57,919 nucleotides of DNA from a bacterium (GTDB taxonomy: Bacteria; Chloroflexota; Anaerolineae; Caldilineales; Caldilineaceae), in assembly GCA_016124945.1 (NCBI GenBank), contig WGMT01000010.1, forward strand, positions 1 through 57,919, given 5' to 3'. The notes beneath the pieces are model-generated. The model had not been told where the DNA came from, searched no databases, and worked only from the letters and a program-made list of their open reading frames with translations. Shown in pieces: positions 1 through 5,747 of this stretch (position 1 is the first letter of the stretch; each line of letters begins with the position of its first letter). The translations under genes and the position numbers were made by a program.

Positions 1-37
1 CGCGCACCGCCGCCACCGTCCCAAACGGCCTGATTTC

Positions 38-70
38 GGTGAAAAGGCGCATCGAGTCGCCCTTTTCACC
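38..70. repeat. stem-loop at the left edge
   Basis: Arms GGTGAAAAGGCG and CGCCCTTTTCACC form a 12-bp stem with one bulged base and an 8-base loop. It has no T-run on the plus strand and no gene is visible to its left. It may be the end of a structure that starts outside the window. Confidence 0.5.
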
Positions 71-80
71 CCAACCGAAC

Positions 81-111
81 AAAAAAAGAGCGCCGCCTCT
101 CGGCGACACTC
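81..111 (-). terminator. Rho-independent terminator of the candidate sRNA
   Basis: Read on the minus strand, arms GAGTGTCGCC and GGCGGCGCTC form a 10-bp stem with two G-U pairs, closed by a GAGA (GNRA) tetraloop and followed directly by seven T. Confidence 0.8.
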
Positions 112-200
112 TCCCATGCCTGATTTGTGAACCACTCTCCTTGCGAGGATTGGGTGGTTTCTGCCTCTGGATTTCCAAACATCAGAAGCGTCCCACCTGG
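81..200 (-). ncRNA. candidate structured small RNA, about 117 nt
   Basis: On the minus strand a sigma70-like promoter (206-234) is followed by about 117 nt without a plausible ORF and then a strong intrinsic terminator (81-111). Between them the RNA can fold. CTGA and TTTG pair with CAAA and TCAG around an inner hairpin with arms AACCAC and GTGGTT, which itself contains TCCT/AGGA. This leaves an internal single-stranded stretch. The layout of promoter, fold and terminator is that of a free-standing small RNA. I do not recognise it as 6S, SRP, tmRNA, RNase P RNA or a known riboswitch. A leader attenuator is less likely because no minus-strand gene follows within the window. Confidence 0.5.
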
Positions 201-205
201 ACGCA

Positions 206-234
206 ATTCTAACGGAAGCTAGCCCATAGATCAA
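206..234 (-). promoter_or_regulatory. sigma70-like promoter for the candidate sRNA
   Basis: On the minus strand TTGATC (229-234), a 17-base spacer and TAGAAT (206-211). The start of transcription would fall near 199, giving a transcript that ends at the terminator at 81. Confidence 0.55.
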
Positions 235-294
235 CCCCCACTTTGGCCAATTCGCCCTCGAAATCATTGAACTTGTCCCACGGCTAAACATTTA

Positions 295-350
295 GCGAAC
301 ACCCCTGCCGATTTGCCTCAAAATTGACCTGTTTTTGAGGGGGTGTTCGC
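295..350. repeat. imperfect inverted repeat upstream of the phage-like block
   Basis: GCGAACACCC (295-304) pairs with GGGTGTTCGC (341-350), and CCTCAAAA (316-323) with TTTTGAGG (333-340), leaving an 11-base bulge on one side. No T-run follows on either strand, so a cruciform or protein-binding site is as likely as a terminator. The rest of 235-430 shows nothing recognisable. Confidence 0.5.
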
Positions 351-429
351 CAATTGCCAAACGGATTTGTAAAGTATCGATTTGCATCTCGATCCTGTGT
401 GAGCAGATTGAGGAAAGCAAAAAATGGTT

Positions 430-464
430 TAGCACTTGCGTTCGAGGAACGTCCGTGCTAGTAT
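430..464 (+). promoter_or_regulatory. promoter embedded in a palindromic operator-like site
   Basis: TTGCGT (436-441), 17-base spacer, TAGTAT (459-464). The spacer region is a dyad: TAGCAC (430-435) with GTGCTA (455-460) enclosing CGTTC (439-443) with GAACG (447-451). A repressor bound here would block the promoter. It would drive the 71-aa ORF, the tRNA and the structured RNA as far as the terminator at 1104. Confidence 0.55.
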
Positions 465-584
465 TTTGGCTGCTGGTACTTTCCTCCCTGGTGTGCTCCT
501 TTGGTTGTTGGGAAACGGTTGTGTGGCGGTGGACTGTGGGGCCGGTTGCTGACACCGGCTCCACACTCGCCGAAATGTGAGACT

Positions 585-800
585 ATGGCAAAGCACTTAG
601 AACCGCATGTAGTCGAAGCATTGGACCGGCTGATTGATCAGGCGGTGAGAAGTGGCCACGAGTACACACAACTTTGGTTTTACATTCAGGTGGAGCGGGG
701 GGAAGTGCGGCAGGTGGGCGTGAGTCCTGTGGCCGGGGTGAGTATTCGTTTTAGTGACGGTGGACGGCAGCGGCAGCGTGAAACAGTCGATGTGGGGTAG
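585..800 (+). CDS. 71-aa hypothetical protein whose stop codon lies inside the tRNA gene
   Basis: I do not recognise this protein. It starts MAKHLEPHVVEALDRLIDQA, an amphipathic helical stretch, followed by a region rich in V, G and R. The ribosome site is weak. The last ten bases overlap the 5' end of the tRNA at 791, so the TAG stop is formed by bases 8 to 10 of the tRNA. It lies downstream of the promoter at 436 and probably shares a transcript with the tRNA. Base composition matches its neighbours. It may be a small phage protein or a chance ORF. Confidence 0.45.
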   Translation: MAKHLEPHVVEALDRLIDQAVRSGHEYTQLWFYIQVERGEVRQVGVSPVAGVSIRFSDGGRQRQRETVDVG

Positions 801-862
801 AGCAGCGGCAGCTCGTCAGGCTCATAACCTGAAGGTCATAGGTTCGATTCCTATCCCCGCAA
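791..862 (+). tRNA. trnM: tRNA-Met (CAU), initiator-like
   Basis: A full cloverleaf can be drawn. The acceptor stem is TGTGGGG with CCCCGCA, the D stem GAGC/GCTC with a 7-base loop, the anticodon arm TCAGG-CTCATAA-CCTGA, the variable loop AGGTC, the T arm ATAGG-TTCGATT-CCTAT, and the discriminator base A. CCA is not encoded. The sequence resembles bacterial initiator tRNA, including the CTCATAA loop and the CCCCGCA-A end. Position 1:72 is however a normal U-A pair rather than the C-A mismatch usual in initiators, and the anticodon stem does not have three consecutive G-C pairs at its base. It could be an elongator Met tRNA, or an Ile tRNA if C34 is modified to lysidine. It sits at the head of the phage-derived block. 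Confidence 0.93.
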
Positions 863-872
863 CTTGAGATTT

Positions 873-971
873 CGCCGGTGTTGGCTGCTCCCCTGCTATT
901 GAGAGCGGGTGCCGACCGCAAGCGGTCGGACGGTGTCGTCCACTATAGAGAGTGGACCGCCAGTGTCGGCG
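873..971 (+). ncRNA. candidate four-way-junction RNA downstream of the tRNA
   Basis: A closing helix of 13 pairs joins 873-885 to 959-971, with four G-U pairs. Inside are three hairpins. Hairpin A (891-909) has CCC-GCT paired with AGC-GGG. Hairpin B (912-929) has CCGACCGC with GCGGTCGG. Hairpin C (938-957) has GTCCACT with AGTGGAC. No convincing ORF covers the segment. Hairpin B resembles a dispersed repeat word also seen near 9711 and 14771, so part of the fold may derive from a repeat. The segment lies in the same transcription unit as the tRNA. Function unknown. Confidence 0.5.
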
Positions 972-1018
972 TTTTCTCATCCGGCCTGTGTGGTTGGTCA
1001 CCGCATGGGTCTTGTAAC

Positions 1019-1067
1019 GCCCCGGCTGTGGTCGACCTCTTGAGTCGGGACCGGCCACAGCCGGGGC
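1019..1067 (+). repeat. long perfect stem-loop
   Basis: GCCCCGGCTGTGG (1019-1031) pairs perfectly with CCACAGCCGGGGC (1055-1067), a 13-bp stem around a 23-base loop. It lies between the four-way-junction candidate and the terminator, in the same presumed transcript. Confidence 0.7.
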
Positions 1068-1103
1068 AATATCACAAACACATACGTTAGCCTGACAGAC
1101 GCA

Positions 1104-1145
1104 AGGCGCGGGGCTCCCATTTGGCGGGGGTCTCGCGCCTTTTTG
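1104..1145 (+). terminator. strong intrinsic terminator
   Basis: A stem of 15 pairs starts at AGGCGCG and ends with CGCGCCT, with a 7-base loop, and runs directly into a T-run. It closes the unit containing the 71-aa ORF, the tRNA and the structured RNA, separating it from the head genes that follow. Confidence 0.85.
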
Positions 1146-1165
1146 TATTGGGTTGAGGTTTGGAC

Positions 1166-1534
1166 GTGGAAGCCAGACGGCGGCGGTGGTTTGTCTCTTA
1201 TTTGGAGATTCAGCAGGTGACGATCCTATTGCTCTATTCGTTGTGGCTGCTGGCGCCGTGGCATGCAGATATCCCCGGTACGGCCTACATGACGCTCTAT
1301 GCGCCGGTGTGGGTTTGGGGGACGCTGGGCGCTGTGATGGCGGTTTCTTGGGTGATGGGGTGGGTGTGGCGTCTGCTTGGGTCGCGTGTCATGGCGGTGA
1401 ATTTTGGTGGCACGTGGTGGAGCTACATTGCGGCGTCGGCGCTGGTGAGCGAGTGGCGTGATCCGACGTTCCTCGTCTACGCGGCGATGGCTGTGGGTCA
1501 CCTCGTGGTCTATCACGCGATTTTGGAGGTGTGA
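1166..1534 (+). CDS. 122-aa membrane protein (holin-like position)
   Basis: The product has about four hydrophobic segments, at residues 13-30, 40-64, 75-90 and 98-118, and a basic N-terminus (EARRRRWF). I choose the GTG at 1166 because GAGG lies seven bases upstream; a TTG at 1160 would be too close to it. No family is recognised. The size, several membrane spans and position just before the terminase genes would suit a holin, but small membrane proteins of unknown role are common in phage genomes. The next small ORF has its ribosome site inside the end of this gene, so the two are probably co-translated. Confidence 0.6.
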   Translation: MEARRRRWFVSYLEIQQVTILLLYSLWLLAPWHADIPGTAYMTLYAPVWVWGTLGAVMAVSWVMGWVWRLLGSRVMAVNFGGTWWSYIAASALVSEWRDPTFLVYAAMAVGHLVVYHAILEV

Positions 1535-1536
1535 CC

Positions 1537-1623
1537 ATGGAGTATGTGCCTGTGTTGAGCGCCGGTATGTGGCTGGTTTTGTCGTGGGCGGTGACGCGTG
1601 GTCGATGGAGCAACCGGCGATGA
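1537..1623 (+). CDS. 28-aa single-span membrane peptide
   Basis: ATG at 1537 follows GGAGG by seven bases. The peptide MEYVPVLSAGMWLVLSWAVT then turns basic (RGRWSNRR), a typical small N-out membrane peptide. It overlaps the start of the small terminase gene by 26 bases. It is short and unrecognised; the good ribosome site is the main support. Confidence 0.4.
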   Translation: MEYVPVLSAGMWLVLSWAVTRGRWSNRR

Positions 1624-2143
1624 GTGGGAGCGACGTGACGCTGAGCCTGCTCTCTGGTTTGGTCGGTTTTGTGTCTACCTTGGCCTTGGTCCTGGCCGTA
1701 GCGTGGATGCGGCGTACCGGGTGGATGCTGGCCGCACGGATGGCAGGGCAGGTGCGACGTGGCGAAAGGCTGCGCTGCGCTGGGAGTGGGCAGGGCGGGC
1801 GGATGCGTTTGACGCGGCGGAGATCCAGCGGCTGCGGGCCGCGGATGAGGAGAGGCGGCGTGTTGCTCGTGAGCGGCGAATCGAGATCCTCCAGCTCGCG
1901 CGTGATCAGGCTTGGACCGGGATACAAAAGGCGAATTTATCTGAACTAGATGAGTCGACGGCGCGGTATATGATTGGGAGTTTGCGGTTGCTGCTCGTCG
2001 AAGCGATGAAAGGTGAACGTCTCGAAATGGGCGAACCTACCGAAATCCTGGCAGAAAGCGGGGTGGCTCCCTTCCGTGCGGATGAACTAGCGGCGGCGCA
2101 AGAGGAGCTGCGACGGTGGCGGGAAGGCAGAACCCCTCCCTAA
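1598..2143 (+). CDS. terS: phage terminase small subunit-like protein, 181 aa
   Basis: The start is GTG at 1598. The N-terminal half carries a run seen in small terminases of tailed phages: WERRDAEPALWFGRF, then YLGLGPGRSVDAAYR, then WRKAALRWEWAGRADAFD. These proteins recognise phage DNA and hand it to the large subunit. The C-terminal half is a charged helical oligomerisation-like region. The protein ends EGRTPP with the TAA stop supplied by a dispersed repeat (CCCTCCCTAACC), so the natural C-terminus may have been replaced. A different frame (from ATG 1620) shows a hydrophobic stretch, which I take as a shadow. A LuxR-type HTH gene and the large terminase follow. Confidence 0.65.
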   Translation: MVDGATGDEWERRDAEPALWFGRFCVYLGLGPGRSVDAAYRVDAGRTDGRAGATWRKAALRWEWAGRADAFDAAEIQRLRAADEERRRVARERRIEILQLARDQAWTGIQKANLSELDESTARYMIGSLRLLLVEAMKGERLEMGEPTEILAESGVAPFRADELAAAQEELRRWREGRTPP

Positions 2144-2193
2144 CCCTCCAACCGCAGCCGACGCAACGTCGGGCGGGGAGGGGACTGTTGGTT
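2131..2193. repeat. dispersed G/C hairpin repeat, family A, copy 1
   Basis: It begins AACCCCTCCCTAACCCTCC and ends GGGGAGGGGACTGTTGG, with an inner GCCGAC/GTCGG pair. Other copies lie at about 4188-4246, 9146-9196, 9448-9492 and 14718-14770, with part of one at 29748-29766. The ends are inverted (CCCCTCCC/GGGGAGGGG). This copy supplies the stop codon of the small terminase gene. Confidence 0.8.
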
Positions 2194-2235
2194 GGGCGCG
2201 GCGGGGTTGGTTGGGTGTGGGGGTGATGTTGGCAG

Positions 2236-2472
2236 ATGGATGAGTTAACTCAGCGGGAGGTTGATGTTCTGTGCTGTTTGGCGCAAGGGCTGACTACGCC
2301 TGAGACGGCTCTTGCACTGGGTATTGGTAGGCGGACGGTGCAGGGACATTGCGAGGAGATCTACAGCAAGCTCGGCGTGGGCAATCGCATTGAAGCCGTG
2401 ATTCTGGCGCTGGATGTGTTTATTTCGTTGGCCGATGCCAAGGCGGCGGTTGAACGTCGGCGTGCCGGGTGA
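2236..2472 (+). CDS. 78-aa LuxR/GerE-type HTH protein
   Basis: Nearly the whole protein is one LuxR-type helix-turn-helix. It opens LTQREVDVLCCLAQGLTTPE, continues ALALGIGRRTVQGHCEEIYSKLGV, and ends with a helix containing NRIEAVILAL. These residues match the DNA-recognition fold of GerE-type regulators. No receiver or ligand domain is attached. Its position between small and large terminase genes is unusual. It could be a stand-alone transcription regulator of the head operon, or a DNA-binding partner in packaging. The start is ATG at 2236; the ribosome site (TTGGCAG) is weak. The fold is clear, the role is inferred. Confidence 0.8.
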   Translation: MDELTQREVDVLCCLAQGLTTPETALALGIGRRTVQGHCEEIYSKLGVGNRIEAVILALDVFISLADAKAAVERRRAG

Positions 2473-2481
2473 GGTTGGGCA

Positions 2482-3978
2482 TTGAATGGGAAGCGGGAAC
2501 GGGTTGAGTGGCTGAAGTGCAGTGAGGATCCGGCTTATTTTGCGGATAGCTATGTTTGGATCTTCAACGCGACGCAACGTTCGTGGATCAAGCTCATTTT
2601 GTGGGCGGCGCAGTTGTCTGTGCTCGACCAGTTGGTGAGCGGCCGCAATTTCCTGGTGTTGAAGGCGCGGCAATTGGGGCTGACGTGGTTGTGTCTGGCG
2701 TATGCGCTGTGGTTGATGTTGTTCCGGCCGGCGGCGGTGGTGCTGCTGTTCTCGAAGCGTGAGAACGAGGCGGTGGAGCTGCTGGACCGGCTGAAGGATA
2801 TGTATGGTCACCTGCCGGAGTGGATGCAGTGTCGGGCGGTGTTGAAGGCGAATACGACGGAGTTTGAATTGTCCAACGGGTCGCGGGCGATGTGTTTCCC
2901 GACGACCGGCGGACGCTCTTATACGGGAACGTTTGTGCTGGGGGATGAGGCGGATTACATCCCCGATTTGAATGAGTTCCTGAACGCTGTCAAACCGACT
3001 GTAGACGCCGGGGGGCAGTTGGTGCTGATCACCACCAGTGACAAGACTCGTCCGCAAAGCACGTTTAAGAGTCTGTTCCGCGCTGCTTGGCAGGGGATTA
3101 ATGAGTATGTGGCCGTCTTCCTGCCCTGGCACGCCCGGCCTGACCGGACACGGGCATGGTATGAGCGGATTGCGCGGGATATGCGCGCCCAGGATGGCAG
3201 TGACGACAATCTGCACCAGGAATACCCAGAGACGCCGGAACAGGCGCTGGCGGCGAAGACGCTGGACAAGCGCATTCCGCCCCAGTGGGTGGCCAACGTT
3301 ACGCACCTGGCCTGTGCGCTGCCATTTGAGCAACTGCCGGATGATGTGCCACAGCTTCACGGCCTGCGACTCTATCGGCGGCCAGAGACTGGACGGTCCT
3401 ATGTGGTGGGGGTGGACCCGGCTGAGGGCAATCCGACCAGCGACGACAGCGCCCTGTGTGTTCTGGATGTGGATACAGGCGAACAGATGGCGGTGTTGTC
3501 GGCGAAGATGCAGCCGGGCTTTTTGGCAGGATGTGCGGCCCATTTAGCCGTCTTTTACAACGATGCGGGGATTCTGGTCGAACGGAACAATCACGGTCAT
3601 TCTGTGCTGTTGTGGCTGGCGGACAACGGCGTAGAGGTTGACGGACGCGGACGGTTTGCGTATGTGCTCAATGGGCTGGACGGCAAGCCGGGGTGGGTGT
3701 CCTCGACGAAGGGCAAGGCGTTGATGTACGGCGATCTCACTGACGGCTGCCGGGATAGGCAACTCTCACTACATGATCAACAGACGGTGGAGCAGGTGAC
3801 GAGCATTGAAGGGTCTTCACTACGGGCTCCACAGGGAATGCACGATGATGCTGCTGACGCGGTGGCGCTGGCGTGGGTGGCGGTGCAACGGTGTGATGTG
3901 GGCGGTGGTGGGACGTCCTCGGCGGCCGGGGATGCGCCGCTGGACCCGATTGAAGAAGCAGACAATGACGGATGGTGA
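2482..3978 (+). CDS. terL: phage terminase large subunit, 498 aa
   Basis: The product is the packaging motor ATPase and nuclease of a tailed-phage-type virus. The N-terminal ATPase half has a variant Walker A (LKARQLGLTWL, residues 58-68), a Walker B (FVLGDEAD, about 150-157) and a coupling motif (LVLITTSD, about 179-186). The C-terminal RNase H-like nuclease half has acidic clusters in VVGVDPAEG (about 307-315), ILVERNNHG (about 358-366) and HDDAADAVALAW (about 454-465). The length fits the family. The start is TTG at 2482, with GAGG about seven bases upstream at the end of the HTH gene. Both active centres look intact. The gene lies between terminase-small/HTH and portal genes in normal head-module order. 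Confidence 0.92.
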   Translation: MNGKRERVEWLKCSEDPAYFADSYVWIFNATQRSWIKLILWAAQLSVLDQLVSGRNFLVLKARQLGLTWLCLAYALWLMLFRPAAVVLLFSKRENEAVELLDRLKDMYGHLPEWMQCRAVLKANTTEFELSNGSRAMCFPTTGGRSYTGTFVLGDEADYIPDLNEFLNAVKPTVDAGGQLVLITTSDKTRPQSTFKSLFRAAWQGINEYVAVFLPWHARPDRTRAWYERIARDMRAQDGSDDNLHQEYPETPEQALAAKTLDKRIPPQWVANVTHLACALPFEQLPDDVPQLHGLRLYRRPETGRSYVVGVDPAEGNPTSDDSALCVLDVDTGEQMAVLSAKMQPGFLAGCAAHLAVFYNDAGILVERNNHGHSVLLWLADNGVEVDGRGRFAYVLNGLDGKPGWVSSTKGKALMYGDLTDGCRDRQLSLHDQQTVEQVTSIEGSSLRAPQGMHDDAADAVALAWVAVQRCDVGGGGTSSAAGDAPLDPIEEADNDGW

Positions 3979-3984
3979 GTAGTT

Positions 3985-4037
3985 CACCGCAAAGGCGCAA
4001 AGGGCGCAAAGGGCGCAAAGGGCAGAAAAGAAGAAAG
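3985..4037. repeat. short-word repeat, family D single arm
   Basis: Repeats of CGCAAAGGGCGCAAAGGG fill the gap between the large terminase and the next gene. The same word occurs as both arms of an inverted repeat at 13605-13773. Confidence 0.8.
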
Positions 4038-4046
4038 GGTTGAGTG

Positions 4047-4409
4047 ATGAAAGCGACGATTCGATACTATTTGGAGCTTGCTGCGCAGTGGGCGATTGGG
4101 TGGTTGATGGACAAGTTTTTGGGTGATCCGATTGCGCATTTGGAGGCGGTGTTGTTCCATTTGGCTGAGGCGAAGGGGGGCGGTGCAGACCCCTCCCTAA
4201 CCCTCCCCGCATTCGCCGAGGACGGCGGCGGAGAGGGGACTGTTGGTGGGACGCGCGGTGTTGGGAGGGAGCGCGGTGTTGGTGGGGTGCGGGATGTTAC
4301 GCACCAGGCAGCGGCGAATGCGGCGGGGCAACGGTTGGCGCTGGCGATTGCTTTTGTGCTGGCTTCGATTGTGTTTATGGCTGGGTTTGTTGTGGGGCGG
4401 GTGCTGTAG
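4047..4409 (+). CDS. 120-aa membrane protein with an in-frame dispersed repeat
   Basis: The ATG at 4047 follows a purine-rich site (GAAAGGG). Residues 1-45 form an amphipathic helical segment, residues 98-119 are a clear membrane span (LALAIAFVLASIVFMAGFVV), and the middle (residues about 48-75) is DPSLTLPAFAEDGGGEGTVG, which is the translation of dispersed repeat family A at 4188-4246. The repeat therefore entered the gene without breaking the frame. No family is recognised. The product lies between terminase and portal; a membrane-linked accessory role is possible but unproved. Confidence 0.6.
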   Translation: MKATIRYYLELAAQWAIGWLMDKFLGDPIAHLEAVLFHLAEAKGGGADPSLTLPAFAEDGGGEGTVGGTRGVGRERGVGGVRDVTHQAAANAAGQRLALAIAFVLASIVFMAGFVVGRVL

Positions 4410-4412
4410 TTC

Positions 4413-5747
4413 ATGGAATGGCTGCGTAGTCTTTTCCGGCCTCTGGTGGCGTGGTTGGCGCGCGTCACCTTGATCGATGTTGGCAAAGAGGGCGATGGGT
4501 TGGTGTCGCTCTCGTCGGGGACTGACGTTGATAAGAGCTGGCAGGCGCTGCAGACGGATTTGAACGATGCGCGTGAGGCGTGGCGTGGGAATCCGATGGC
4601 GCGGCGCGTGGTGGGGCTGGTGACGTCGCATGTGGTGGGGGCGGGGATCTCGGTCTCGTCGGAATATGGGCCGCTGAAGAAGTTTATTGCGGAGTTCTGG
4701 GACCATGAGCAGAACAAGATTGGGTTGCGGTTGGCGGAATGGTGTAACGAGCTGACGCGCAGCGGTGAACTTTTCCCGGTGCTCTTTACGAATGAGTACG
4801 ACGGCATGAGCTATGTGCGTGCCATTCCGGCTTCGCAGATCCAGAAGGTGGAATGGCGCCCCGGCGATTATGAGAGCGAACTGCGCTATCTGGAACCACA
4901 CTTTCCTGGGGATGAAGATGCGGCGAAGAGCTGGTACTCGCCCCTCGGCGCGCCGGACGATTGGGCGGGGCCGGTGATGCTGCATTATGCGGTGAATCGT
5001 CCTGTGGGGGCGGTGCGGGGGGAAGGGGACCTTGCGCCGATTTTGACCTGGTTGAAGCGATACAACCGATGGATGGAAGACCGGGTGCGGTTGAATGCGG
5101 CGGTACGGGCGTTTTTGTGGATTGTGCGTGCGCCGCGCAATGCGGTGCAAACCCTGCAAGCTACGTATAAGCGTCCACCCGAGCCGGGGACGGTGATTGT
5201 CGCTAGCAAGGATGAGGAGTGGCAGGCGGTTGCGCCCAACTTGAATGCCCGCGACGCGTCGGCGGATGGTCGGGCGATCCGGTGGATGATTGCGGCGGGT
5301 GGGCCGGGGACGAGTCTTGTTGACTTCGGCGAAGGGGAAGGGACGAACCTGGCCACGGCGAAGGCGACGGCTGAACAGCGACGGCGCTTTCTGCTACAGC
5401 GGCAGTCGTACTTCTGCTACATGCTGGCGGATTTGGTTGCCCAGGCGTTTAACCGCTATGTGCTGGTGAACGGCTACCGGCATCGGCGGGTGACGGCGAA
5501 TGATGTGCTGGTGCATTGGCCTGACATTGGCACTGAGGATAACGAAGCGCTGGCCGGCGCGGTGGCGGAGCTGGTAGGCGCGCTCAAGGATTTGCGCGAC
5601 TTGCTTGGTATGGGCGAGGCCTTCCGTCGTTTTGCTTTGCGGCTGTTTGTGAAGTTTAGCGGTGAGAGTATGAGCGAACAGGAGTTTGATGCGTTACTAG
5701 CCGGCGATGTGAAGCCTGGCCACGAAACGGCGAAGGATGAGCCGTGA
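4413..5747 (+). CDS. phage portal protein, 444 aa
   Basis: A portal protein of the lambda-like class forms the ring at the unique capsid vertex through which DNA passes. Evidence is the position directly after the large terminase, the length, and family-typical text: AREAWRGNPMARRVVGLVTS and HVVGAGISVSSEYG in the N-terminal wing, then NELTRSGELFPVLFTNEYDG and YVRAIPASQIQKVEW. A stem and clip region with LHYAVNRPVGAVRGEGDLAP follows. ATG 4413 lies three bases after the upstream stop. Its TGA overlaps the GTG start of the protease-capsid gene (GTGA), so translation of portal and capsid is probably coupled. No damage is visible. Confidence 0.88.
   Translation: MEWLRSLFRPLVAWLARVTLIDVGKEGDGLVSLSSGTDVDKSWQALQTDLNDAREAWRGNPMARRVVGLVTSHVVGAGISVSSEYGPLKKFIAEFWDHEQNKIGLRLAEWCNELTRSGELFPVLFTNEYDGMSYVRAIPASQIQKVEWRPGDYESELRYLEPHFPGDEDAAKSWYSPLGAPDDWAGPVMLHYAVNRPVGAVRGEGDLAPILTWLKRYNRWMEDRVRLNAAVRAFLWIVRAPRNAVQTLQATYKRPPEPGTVIVASKDEEWQAVAPNLNARDASADGRAIRWMIAAGGPGTSLVDFGEGEGTNLATAKATAEQRRRFLLQRQSYFCYMLADLVAQAFNRYVLVNGYRHRRVTANDVLVHWPDIGTEDNEALAGAVAELVGALKDLRDLLGMGEAFRRFALRLFVKFSGESMSEQEFDALLAGDVKPGHETAKDEP

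Noticed and set aside
81..200. Identification of the candidate sRNA as 6S RNA
   Set aside because: The fold has an internal open region, but the two ends do not form the long closing stem of 6S RNA and the size is too small.
791..862. The tRNA as an integration (att) site of the block
   Set aside because: I found no second copy of the tRNA 3' end in the window and no integrase. The tRNA seems to be inside the unit driven by the promoter at 436.
1620..1949. A 109-codon frame with a membrane-like start overlapping the small terminase gene
   Set aside because: Only its first 30 residues look hydrophobic. The rest is Arg/Ser-rich out-of-frame text, while the other frame carries clear small-terminase motifs.
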